Translations under genes and position numbers: made by a program
Assembly: GCA_022865845.1 (NCBI GenBank)
Contig: JALHUC010000420.1
Coordinates: 1 to 5,934, forward strand
DNA: 5,934 bases
Direction of reading: 5' to 3'
Origin: a bacterium
Lineage (GTDB): Bacteria > BMS3Abin14
In this document: positions 1-5,792 of the stretch, one piece after another
Position numbering within the stretch: the stretch's first letter is position 1
Layout: each line of letters starts with the position of its first letter
Notes under the pieces: generated by a model
Database searches by the model: none
Told to the model about the DNA's origin: nothing
Seen by the model: only the letters and a program-made list of their open reading frames with translations

Positions 1-11
1 CGCCTTTCCCC

Positions 12-40
12 TTGAACCTTTCCATTCTTCCACTTAAATT
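12..40 (+). promoter_or_regulatory. Possible weak promoter giving a near-leaderless transcript
   Basis: TTGAAC (12-17) and TAAATT (35-40) are spaced 17 bp apart. Each matches a sigma-70 box at 4 of 6 positions. The implied transcription start falls almost on the ATG at 46, which has no ribosome binding site, so a leaderless message is possible. The same bases also look faintly heptamer-periodic (CCTTTCC at 3-9 and 17-23, 14 bp apart), which makes a chance match quite possible. Confidence 0.2.
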
Positions 41-45
41 GAATT

Positions 46-1617
46 ATGAAAAAAAGCGAGACCGTGCAGGACCTTGCTGAATCCCTCTACTCCAGCCTGG
101 CCCGGCGTTTCCCCATCTGCTGCTGGAGCGATGAGTTCGTGTTCTTCCCTCAGGCTGTGGAAGAGGAGACGGACTGGTCCCGATGGGACGACCTTTCCCC
201 GGGATCGGTGGAAGATGCGGTAACCAGTCTGGGATGGTTCCGCACGCGTCTGGGTGAATTTGCGAGGTCTGAAAATGAGGGGGTGGATGGTGAGAGATCT
301 CTTGCTTCCGTGCTGGTATGGGTTACCCGGACCCTTGAGGAACAGTTCACCCTGGTGAAAACCCATGCTACCCAGCCAACCTTTGCCCTCACCGTAGCTA
401 CGGTGGGTCTGGTTCAGGCGCTGCAGAACGGTGAGGAAAGGGCCTGGTCTGAAAGGGTCCGCACACTCCCCGAGTTCCTTGAAGGTGCCCTGGAATCCCT
501 GCAGGAGGTTCCAGAATTATACCGTGATCTTGGTATGGAAATGGCCGCAAGCCTCATCGGGTGGATACGGTCCATTGGGCTGACATCACAGTCAGGTCTG
601 GCTCTGAAAGCTCTTGATAGCTTCAACAATCGGCTGTCCGTGATATCTGTTACCAGAGAGTTTGCTCTCCAACCGGACCTGTTTGAGTACGTCGTTAACC
701 ATCACACAGGCAGTGCACTTACCTTGAGTGAAGTCCTTCGTGAACTTGAGGATGAAGCCGCTGTCACAAAGCAGCTGCTGACTGCGGAGGCCCAAAACCT
801 TGGGTATGACAGGGAATGGGAATCGGTCTTTTCGTCCATTCCCGGAGAGCAGGTGCCGGCAGATGGAAAAAAGAAGCTGCTTCATCTGGAGATAGAGAGG
901 CTCAGGGATCATTGCCATCGCCACGGATTTATAGGTGAAAACTCCACGGGATTTGATTCCCTTTTCATAGAGTTCCTCCCTTCATCCCTCGATTCAATTC
1001 GCGCCGCTGACTCTTACAACGCCATACCCGGACATCCTTTCAGGGGGGGAGTATTCTATATCTTTGGCCACGGGAGCCTGGGCAGCTCATCTGGGTCGAT
1101 CCACCCCGTCTTCCGGATGACGGCGGCCCATGAGACCTATCCCGGGCACCACCTTCTTGACCTTTCCAGGTGGAACAGCCCCCAACCCGCTCTGCGCCCC
1201 ATCGAATACCCTCTCTTTTACGAGGGGTGGGCCTGTTTCGGTGAGGACCTGATGCTCCACACCGGGGCCTTTGATCGCTCTTATGACCGTCTGATCCTCC
1301 TGAGGCGGCGTTTCAGACATGCCGTAAGAGGAAAGGTGGATCTCATGCTCCACTCAGGCGAAATGGGTCTTGACGAAGCTGCAGCAGAGCTAATGACTGC
1401 CGGATTCTCCCGAAACAGGGCTTTGGGCACCGTCAGGAAATATGCCCTGCGGCCTGCATATCAGATGTGCTACACTATCGGTCGCAGGCGGTTCCAGCGG
1501 CTATTTGACTTGTATGGACAGGAGGATGCGGCCGGATTTGTAAACACTGTCCTCACTCAGGGGGAAATACTGTTTGAGGACATGGAGCACGTGCTGAGAA
1601 TGAATCTCAGCACGTGA
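46..1617 (+). CDS. DUF885 family protein, probable zinc-dependent peptidase
   Basis: The 523-residue product carries the hallmark of the DUF885 family, the motif HETYPGHH at residues 362-369. A short EGWACFGEDLM segment follows at 393-403, where Glu393 is the likely further metal ligand. The C-terminal part (about 468-515: a conserved Tyr-rich stretch, YTIG, and a final LTQGEILFEDM) also fits the family. Members are predicted gluzincin-like metallopeptidases, usually around 550-600 residues, so this one is slightly short. The N-terminal 250 residues are less recognisable. There is no signal peptide or membrane segment, so a cytoplasmic enzyme is inferred; the substrate is unknown. The ATG at 46 has no Shine-Dalgarno sequence upstream, and no better start lies nearby. 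The last ten codons form one arm and the loop of a strong inverted repeat. The family call is confident, the activity is inferred. Confidence 0.88.
   Translation: MKKSETVQDLAESLYSSLARRFPICCWSDEFVFFPQAVEEETDWSRWDDLSPGSVEDAVTSLGWFRTRLGEFARSENEGVDGERSLASVLVWVTRTLEEQFTLVKTHATQPTFALTVATVGLVQALQNGEERAWSERVRTLPEFLEGALESLQEVPELYRDLGMEMAASLIGWIRSIGLTSQSGLALKALDSFNNRLSVISVTREFALQPDLFEYVVNHHTGSALTLSEVLRELEDEAAVTKQLLTAEAQNLGYDREWESVFSSIPGEQVPADGKKKLLHLEIERLRDHCHRHGFIGENSTGFDSLFIEFLPSSLDSIRAADSYNAIPGHPFRGGVFYIFGHGSLGSSSGSIHPVFRMTAAHETYPGHHLLDLSRWNSPQPALRPIEYPLFYEGWACFGEDLMLHTGAFDRSYDRLILLRRRFRHAVRGKVDLMLHSGEMGLDEAAAELMTAGFSRNRALGTVRKYALRPAYQMCYTIGRRRFQRLFDLYGQEDAAGFVNTVLTQGEILFEDMEHVLRMNLST
1588..1616. 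repeat. Perfect 12-bp inverted repeat (stem-loop) over the DUF885 gene stop codon
   Basis: CACGTGCTGAGA (1588-1599) and its exact reverse complement TCTCAGCACGTG (1605-1616) flank a 5-base loop, ATGAA. The structure encodes the last nine residues of the DUF885 protein and reaches into its TGA (1615-1617). No T-run follows on either strand, so it does not look like a standard rho-independent terminator. It may act as an mRNA 3'-end stabiliser, a terminator without a U tract, or a palindromic protein site, since each arm contains the 6-bp palindrome CACGTG. Confidence 0.75.
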
Positions 1618-1661
1618 GTGCAGAGTGTAAAGTGCAGAGAATGAAAGGTGTCCAATGTCCA
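1618..1661. repeat. Heptamer tandem repeats, GTGCAGA and TGTCCAA words
   Basis: The repeat begins at the first base after the DUF885 stop. GTGCAGA (1618-1624), GTGTAAA (1625-1631) and GTGCAGA (1632-1638) are tandem 7-mers, followed by a degenerate GAATGAA. After a 2-base phase shift come GTGTCCA (1648-1654) and ATGTCCA (1655-1661). The period of 7 is seen directly; the origin and function are unknown. Confidence 0.7.
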
Positions 1662-1675
1662 ACGGGGAAAAATCT

Positions 1676-1715
1676 TTTGAAGTTTGAGGTTGCTAATCAA
1701 TAATCACCAATCACT
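1676..1715. repeat. Heptamer tandem repeats, TTTGARG and AATCAMY words
   Basis: TTTGAAG (1676-1682) and TTTGAGG (1683-1689) are followed by AATCAAT (1695-1701), AATCACC (1702-1708) and AATCACT (1709-1715). These are two different words with the same 7-bp period. The stretch 1676-1691 is the exact reverse complement of 5763-5778 near the other end of the window, which supports a dispersed repeat family. Confidence 0.65.
1677..1704 (+). promoter_or_regulatory. Possible promoter of the ATP-grasp/methyltransferase/fabH operon
   Basis: TTGAAG (1677-1682) and AATAAT (1699-1704) are 16 bp apart and match sigma-70 boxes at 4 of 6 and 5 of 6 positions. A start near 1711 would give a leader of about 30 bases to the TTG at 1743. 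Both boxes lie in heptamer repeat words that are AT-rich by nature, so the match may be chance. Confidence 0.25.
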
Positions 1716-1720
1716 GCCTA

Positions 1721-1755
1721 TTTGAAATTTGGAGTTTGAAATTTGGAATTTGATA
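1721..1755. repeat. Five-unit TTTGRAR heptamer array that includes a gene start
   Basis: Five contiguous 7-mers run TTTGAAA, TTTGGAG, TTTGAAA, TTTGGAA, TTTGATA. The second unit supplies a Shine-Dalgarno-like GGAG (1731-1734). The fourth contains the TTG used as start codon at 1743-1745, and the fifth is coding. The array therefore forms the translation initiation region of the next gene. Confidence 0.8.
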
Positions 1756-3149
1756 TAAAAAACGATTTCCTCGGCTACCATTCTGAGTGGAACCTTGGCA
1801 GTCCCGGGGGATGGGATTACCAGAGGATCACCCAGAACATAGGCAAAGCCGTATGGGACAAGATTCTCCAGATAAACGATCCGGGTGTTGACCTGGATTT
1901 CCTCCACCCTCTGCTATACCCGGTGTACGGTTTTGTGGATATGCTCGTCGCTGTGCACAGGTCCAGGGAAGGTAGTGCACCCGGGCTTATTGCTGTGGTA
2001 GCCGAGGAGGAGACCCTGGTGGATGTTACCGAAAACATCAACCTGGCCGGTCACCTTTCCGCTGTGGAGGGTATAACCGGGGCGCTGATGGCTCCCCATG
2101 AGCTGGAACTACAGAGCGGCAGGGTTTCCTACAGGGGTCAGCCGGTTTCAACCATTTTTATGGATTTTAATTCAGACGTTCTCCTCAACCTGCACCGAAA
2201 GCAGGATCTCACACCGGTGCTCCAGGCAGTGAGAGAGGGGAGAGTCATCAACCCCAGGGGTACAGAGCCCATCAACGTCAAGAGCATGTTTGAGGTTTTT
2301 ACCGGGCCTCTGGGGAAGCATTTTAGTGAGGAAACCGTCCGCAGGACACCATGGACGAGACGGTTCCGCGAAGGCTCGGCCTCAGGACCGAAAGGCGAGG
2401 AGATAAAAGATCTCATTCAGTGGGCCTACGGCAACTGGGACAACCTGGTGCTGAAACCCGAAAGAGGATATTCGGGAATGGGAGTGCGCGTCGGTGTTGT
2501 GAACCCGGATGCCGGTGAAGCCATTGATCTTGCTCTGTCCAAAGGCAGTTATATCCTGCAGGAGAAGATCCCTCTCAACCTCTGGGCCGAGGATAACCCG
2601 GCTGTGGATCCTGAGTCCAGGAGCGTTGTCCTGGAACGGTACCAGACAGATTTCAGGTGTCTCATGGGTCCGGCTGGGCTGTTCGGGTTCCTGGTGCGCT
2701 TCGGAGGTGTGCCCACCAATGTCGGGAGCGGCGGCGGAGTCCAGCCTCTTGCGGTGTTGAGATCCAACATGACAGTGAGGCAGGCGGTTGATAAGATCAA
2801 TGACGCTATCATGGAAATCGGGTACGGAGATCTTCGGGAGGTAGTTGGGCAGCAAGAGAAAATGGCTCTGGATGAGAGGTTCACCTACCTTCTGGGGCCG
2901 ATACGGATGGCTATCAGACCGCGCATTATCACCGAAGGGCACCTGGCGGCGCTGGCAAGGTACTGCAGGTGCATGTGGAACGATAGCCAGACCCTCGAAA
3001 AGATGTGGCTTGCAGGTACCCTGGATGATTATATTTGTATCGAGGAAGAGGAGCTTGAAATAGCCGGCATGCAGCCATGGAGGGGTGGTCCGGCAGTCTT
3101 CGCATCAGACGGTCTCTTCTCATTTGGTGCCCACCCGGAGGAAGGTTAA
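1743..3149 (+). CDS. ATP-grasp domain protein, putative ATP-dependent ligase
   Basis: The 468-residue product has an ATP-grasp-like central and C-terminal half. A nucleotide-binding strand and glycine loop (VLKPERGYSGMGVRVG, 236-251, Lys238) is followed by a hinge-like YILQEK (270-275). Then comes DFRCLMG with a downstream RFGGVPTNVGSGGG (303-332), resembling the Arg and Asn-Gly-Gly metal/phosphate region of the superfamily. Upstream, residues 145-190 (LLNLHRKQDL, then INPRGTEPINVKSMFE) look like the pre-ATP-grasp domain. Such enzymes activate a carboxylate as an acyl phosphate and join it to an amine or thiol; the substrate here is unknown. The TTG start is the only reasonable one: an in-frame stop lies at 1737-1739, the next Met is at residue 67, and GGAG sits 8 bases upstream. 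It is followed after 6 bp by a methyltransferase gene. A glutathionylspermidine-synthase-like fold is an alternative. Confidence 0.7.
   Translation: MEFDIKNDFLGYHSEWNLGSPGGWDYQRITQNIGKAVWDKILQINDPGVDLDFLHPLLYPVYGFVDMLVAVHRSREGSAPGLIAVVAEEETLVDVTENINLAGHLSAVEGITGALMAPHELELQSGRVSYRGQPVSTIFMDFNSDVLLNLHRKQDLTPVLQAVREGRVINPRGTEPINVKSMFEVFTGPLGKHFSEETVRRTPWTRRFREGSASGPKGEEIKDLIQWAYGNWDNLVLKPERGYSGMGVRVGVVNPDAGEAIDLALSKGSYILQEKIPLNLWAEDNPAVDPESRSVVLERYQTDFRCLMGPAGLFGFLVRFGGVPTNVGSGGGVQPLAVLRSNMTVRQAVDKINDAIMEIGYGDLREVVGQQEKMALDERFTYLLGPIRMAIRPRIITEGHLAALARYCRCMWNDSQTLEKMWLAGTLDDYICIEEEELEIAGMQPWRGGPAVFASDGLFSFGAHPEEG
3137..3145 (+). promoter_or_regulatory. Ribosome binding site of the methyltransferase gene
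   Basis: GGAGGAAGG lies inside the last codons of the ATP-grasp gene and ends 10 bases before the ATG at 3156. Its position within the upstream reading frame suggests that translation of the two genes is coupled. Confidence 0.65.
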
Positions 3150-3155
3150 CGATCC

Positions 3156-3965
3156 ATGGGTATCGTGGTGGATCCGGACTGGTGGAAGACTCTCTTTGAT
3201 GAGATCTACCTCAAGACCGACGCCCGGTCGGTTTGCGACCAGGAGATCTCCATGCGAGAGGTGGACCTTGTCTGCAGTCTCCTGTCTCCGGAGCCCGGGC
3301 ACCGGATCCTGGATATGTGCGGAGGACAGGGACGGCACAGTCTGGAGCTTTGGGAACGGGGTTACGCAGATTGCACGGTTGTGGATTATTCTCACCATCT
3401 GGTAGAACTGGGTAGAAGAACGGCCGGTGAGAAGAACTGTTGTGGGGTCCGGTTCATTCAGGGGGATGCAAGGGATACCGGTTTGTCCCCCGCCAGTTTC
3501 GATCACATCCTCATTCTCGGCAACTCTCTTGGATACCTGCCGGATGAAGATGACGATGGGAGGATCCTGACTGAGGCCTACCGCCTTCTCAAACCGGATT
3601 CTGCCATCCTTGTGGATGTCACTGATGGGGACAAGGTACTCAATGAACTCAATCCCAACGCCTGGCACGAGGTGGATGAGGACCTTGTCGTATGCAGGCA
3701 TAGGGAGCTGAACGGCAGCAGGATCAAGGCAAGAGAAATGGTTTTCTCAAGGGAAAATGGCCTGGTACGGGATCAGTCCTACGCTATTAGAATTTATCGC
3801 CCGGATGAACTGGAAGCACTTGTTTTTAAAGCCGGTTTTGTTGATGTCAAGATCCACCGTAACTTCAGCCCCCATGGGGAAAACGGGGATTACGGATTCA
3901 TGAATAAAAGAGTATTGGTAACAGCAAAAAAACCGGGGAAAAAAGGAGATAAGGATGAAAGGTAA
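3156..3965 (+). CDS. Class I SAM-dependent methyltransferase
   Basis: The 269-residue product has the ordered motifs of a Rossmann-fold methyltransferase. Motif I is ILDMCGGQG (51-59) for the methionine part of SAM, with an acidic residue (Asp77) ending strand 2 in TVVDYS. GDARD (103-107) is likely to contact the adenine, and FDHILILGNSLGYL (116-129) is strand 4 with post-motif residues. LLKPDSAILVDV (144-155) is motif III, and YRPDELEALVFKAGF (214-228) is the typical C-terminal segment. It has no membrane segment and is presumably cytosolic; the methyl acceptor cannot be told from sequence. The start is 6 bp after the ATP-grasp stop, and the 3' end overlaps fabH by 11 bp, so it is the middle gene of a coupled operon. 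The C-terminus is Lys-rich partly because the last codons also encode the fabH ribosome binding site. Confidence 0.88.
   Translation: MGIVVDPDWWKTLFDEIYLKTDARSVCDQEISMREVDLVCSLLSPEPGHRILDMCGGQGRHSLELWERGYADCTVVDYSHHLVELGRRTAGEKNCCGVRFIQGDARDTGLSPASFDHILILGNSLGYLPDEDDDGRILTEAYRLLKPDSAILVDVTDGDKVLNELNPNAWHEVDEDLVVCRHRELNGSRIKAREMVFSRENGLVRDQSYAIRIYRPDELEALVFKAGFVDVKIHRNFSPHGENGDYGFMNKRVLVTAKKPGKKGDKDER
3943..3950 (+). promoter_or_regulatory. Strong ribosome binding site of fabH
   Basis: AAGGAGAT lies 4 bases before the ATG at 3955 (the AAGGAG core ends 6 bases before it). It is the best Shine-Dalgarno site in the window and lies within the methyltransferase coding sequence. It fixes the fabH start and implies coupled translation. 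Confidence 0.8.
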
Positions 3966-4938
3966 CCGAATTATCGGGACAGGGATGGGTGTTCCTTCCC
4001 GTATTGTTACTAACGATGACCTGTCCAAGATCGTTGACACCACGGACGAGTGGATCGTCTCCAGGACAGGTATCAGGGAAAGACGCATTGCGGCAGATAA
4101 TGAGGCAACCTCCGATTTCAGTGCCTGGGCAGCGATTGAGGCCATGAAAATGGCCGACGTTCAGCCGGAGGAGATCGATCTGATCATCGTGGCAACCCTG
4201 AGCCCCGACAGACTTCTTCCTTCCACCGCCTGCCTGGTCCAGGGTAAAATCGGTGCCAAAAACGCGTTCTGTTTCGACCTTGAGGCGGCCTGCTCAGGTT
4301 TTGTCTACGGACTTGCCGTGGCCAACGGGATGATGCCTGATCAGGGTGTCAGGACAGCTCTCGTTATAGGGGCCGAGACCCTGTCCCGTGTTCTGGACTG
4401 GACCGACCGAAACACATGTGTTCTCTTCGCGGATGGGGGTGGGGCGGCCATTCTGAGACATGAAGGTGGCGACAACGGGATCCTGTCGTCCTACATGAAG
4501 TCCGACGGTTCAGCTCCCCCGCCGTGGCTCGCGGTGACGCCTGGGGTATCTGACCTTTCACCCCTCGGGGACAAGGTCAGTAAGGATTTCGCTATCACTA
4601 TGGAAGGAAAGGAAGTGTTCAAGTTCGGCGTCAGGGCACTCCCGGATGCTGTGAAGGGGGCCCTTAACAATACAGACGGGCTTACTCTGGCTGACGTGGA
4701 CTGGATCATACCTCACCAGGCAAATCTCCGGATCATCGACGCGGCAGCAAAGGCGCTGGACATACCCAGGGAGAAGTTCATTGTTAACCTTGAGAAATAC
4801 GGTAACACTTCGGCCGGCACCATACCCATAGCTCTTGATGAGGCGCACCGTGATGGAAGGATAAAGAAGGGTGATATTGTGGCCCTTGCGGGGTTTGGAG
4901 CGGGACTGACGTGGGGAGGGATGATCCTGCGCTGGTGA
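3955..4938 (+). CDS. fabH: 3-oxoacyl-ACP synthase III (KAS III, FabH)
   Basis: The 327-residue product is full length for FabH, which condenses acyl-CoA with malonyl-ACP to start fatty acid synthesis. The catalytic triad is intact: Cys113 in AACSGF, His254 in IPHQAN and Asn284 in YGNTSAG. The CoA-binding segment DEWIVSRTGIRERR (31-44) contains Trp33 and Arg37, equivalent to E. coli Trp32 and Arg36, and Arg152 in DRNT fits E. coli Arg151. The C-terminal GFGAGLTWGG is typical. The glycine-rich loop reads FADGGGAAIL (158-167), a small variation on the usual GDGAGA. The gene overlaps the methyltransferase by 11 bp. No plsX, fabD, fabG or acpP lies beside it, so it may be a second KAS III serving a special acyl product rather than the housekeeping copy. 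Family assignment is firm, the acyl substrate is unknown. Confidence 0.95.
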   Translation: MKGNRIIGTGMGVPSRIVTNDDLSKIVDTTDEWIVSRTGIRERRIAADNEATSDFSAWAAIEAMKMADVQPEEIDLIIVATLSPDRLLPSTACLVQGKIGAKNAFCFDLEAACSGFVYGLAVANGMMPDQGVRTALVIGAETLSRVLDWTDRNTCVLFADGGGAAILRHEGGDNGILSSYMKSDGSAPPPWLAVTPGVSDLSPLGDKVSKDFAITMEGKEVFKFGVRALPDAVKGALNNTDGLTLADVDWIIPHQANLRIIDAAAKALDIPREKFIVNLEKYGNTSAGTIPIALDEAHRDGRIKKGDIVALAGFGAGLTWGGMILRW

Positions 4939-4951
4939 TGTATGCAGGATG

Positions 4952-4979
4952 AGTCCAAAGTCCAATGTCCAAAGTCCAA
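4952..4979. repeat. Four-unit AGTCCAA heptamer array
   Basis: Four contiguous 7-mers run AGTCCAA, AGTCCAA, TGTCCAA, AGTCCAA, starting 13 bp after the fabH stop. The 13 bases at 4960-4972 are identical to 1650-1662, so the word is shared with the gap upstream of the operon. An inverted copy of AGTCCAAAG (4973-4981) lies at 5089-5097. Confidence 0.8.
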
Positions 4980-4994
4980 AGGGTAAACCTTTGG
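4976..4994. repeat. Stem-loop at the end of the AGTCCAA array
   Basis: CCAAAGG (4976-4982) and CCTTTGG (4988-4994) form a perfect 7-bp inverted repeat around the 5-base loop GTAAA, about 40 bp after the fabH stop. No T-run follows it, so a terminator role for the operon is only possible, not shown. Confidence 0.5.
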
Positions 4995-5119
4995 GGCATG
5001 GACAAAACACAAATATTTGAAATTCTTGGGTAAAAAATGGGGGCGTTAGCGTAGAGGGACAAACTGACAAGGTTCTTTAGGCATTGGGCTTTGGACTTCG
5101 GGCAGGCTATCCGGTCGGA

Positions 5120-5365
5120 TCAAGCTACCTCTTTGGAAGAAGGCCGGGAAATTAGATCAACCGGCTTTTTAACATCTTTCCCGCTGGCCTTAATATCGTT
5201 AATCACGCCGTCCAGTATATGGCCAGTCACATCCATTATCTCAGCGTGTGTAAATTCGTTCTGACGGAGGATCTTGTAGAAGGAACGGGCCACGATCCTA
5301 CCTGTTTTTTCCCGATCGCCAGCCGACATTTTAAGCATTCTTTCCAGTGTTTCGCAGTTCTTCAT
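5120..5365 (-). CDS. Small hypothetical protein, 81 residues
   Basis: I do not recognise a family. The product is charged and soluble, with no signal peptide or membrane segment. The central part (about residues 19-59, with ARSFYKILRQNEFTHAEI) reads as amphipathic helices, and the tail is Lys/Ser-rich and probably disordered. An upstream in-frame ATG at 5380 would add five residues but has no ribosome binding site. The ATG at 5365 has AAAGGA (5372-5377) 6 bases upstream, which decides the start. The gene is convergent with fabH, with 181 bp between their stops. Coding status is supported by the start signal and plausible protein composition rather than by homology. A helical regulatory or adaptor role would be a guess. 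Confidence 0.6.
   Translation of the reverse strand: MKNCETLERMLKMSAGDREKTGRIVARSFYKILRQNEFTHAEIMDVTGHILDGVINDIKASGKDVKKPVDLISRPSSKEVA
5143..5170 (+). terminator. Weak rho-independent terminator candidate for the fabH operon
   Basis: GCCGG (5143-5147) can pair with CCGGC (5161-5165), followed directly by TTTTT (5166-5170). The stem is only 5 bp with a 13-base loop and lies inside the 3' part of the convergent small gene, 205 bp after fabH. The geometry is right for plus-strand termination, but the stem is marginal. Confidence 0.25.
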
Positions 5366-5371
5366 TTCAGT

Positions 5372-5377
5372 TCCTTT
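5372..5377 (-). promoter_or_regulatory. Ribosome binding site that fixes the small gene start
   Basis: On the minus strand AAAGGA is followed by a 6-base spacer and the ATG at 5365-5363. The other ATG (5380-5378) directly precedes this site and has nothing similar upstream. Confidence 0.55.
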
Positions 5378-5380
5378 CAT

Positions 5381-5722
5381 ACTGTTCAGTAGGTATCTAA
5401 CGAGAGGTTAGAGCAACAATCGTGCCGAGAGAACTGTTTTGACACGGAGGGATATGCAATTCGGTATAAAAAGCGGAACAAAGTTCCCAACCAGGAAACA
5501 AAATGTAAACTAATCAAGGTAACGTGTCGAAATTGAAGGATAATACGTTTGCGTAAATTAGCAGTTGATCCCAGGTGGAGTGGCGGTATACACCGTGGGC
5601 CGTTAATAAGTGCAGAGCTAACGATGTTTTCATAGGGGATTACTAACGGTAGGCAGGGCCGAAGTGTGGCGATCGTGCAACACAGTGAAGCGGATGGGGC
5701 ACAGGGAGTGGCCTTCGGCCGC
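5381..5722. other. Gap of about 340 bp with no supported gene
   Basis: No reading frame here looks like protein. The one long minus-strand frame (5386-5763) starts in the heptamer array and reads as Arg/Cys/Ser-rich random sequence. Small inverted repeats are visible: GGAAC/GTTCC at 5475-5487, and GTGGCC/GGCCGC at 5708-5722 (6 bp with one G-T pair, loop TTC). Neither is followed by a T-run on either strand. A non-coding RNA or a decayed gene is possible, but nothing specific supports either. Confidence 0.4.
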
Positions 5723-5792
5723 AGTTCCAAGTTCCAGGTTCCATGTTCCGGGTTGAACATCAAACCTCAAACTTCAAACTTCAAACGTCAAC
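5723..5792. repeat. Ten-unit heptamer array overlapping a gene 3' end
   Basis: Ten contiguous 7-mers keep register over 70 bp. They start with AGTTCCA, AGTTCCA, GGTTCCA, TGTTCCG and GGTTGAA, then switch word to CATCAAA, CCTCAAA, CTTCAAA, CTTCAAA and CGTCAAC. The change of word without loss of phase is striking. The last units form the final codons and the TGA (5783-5781) of the minus-strand permease gene. Confidence 0.85.

Noticed and set aside
2382..2942. 186-residue minus-strand frame opposite the ATP-grasp gene
   Set aside because: It is antisense to the conserved nucleotide-binding region, is rich in His/Pro/Ser and has no recognisable domain.
3120..3701. 193-residue minus-strand frame opposite the methyltransferase
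   Set aside because: It lies antisense to a gene with clear SAM-binding motifs and has no family features; it is a shadow frame.
4558..5070. 170-residue minus-strand frame at the end of fabH
   Set aside because: It begins in the repeat-containing gap (translating as LWTLDFG-type text) and continues antisense to the fabH catalytic region.
5439..5470. Plus-strand promoter with a perfect TTGACA and TATAAA
   Set aside because: The spacer is 20 bp, longer than sigma-70 normally accepts, and no gene or clear RNA lies downstream.
5580..5610. Structured RNA around CGGT-ATAC-ACCG with outer CCCA/TGGG pairs
   Set aside because: The stems are only 4 bp with a 10-base one-sided bulge, which is expected by chance in a 340-bp gap.
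5708..5722. Terminator of the minus-strand permease gene
   Set aside because: The 6-bp hairpin is real, but the following minus-strand sequence (CCTGTGCCCC) has no T-run.
5386..5763. 125-residue minus-strand reading frame
   Set aside because: It starts inside the heptamer array, its first residues are translated repeats, and the remainder has random-looking composition with no ribosome binding site.
5723..5792. CRISPR array
   Set aside because: The units are 7 bp, contiguous and degenerate, with no spacers and no cas genes nearby.
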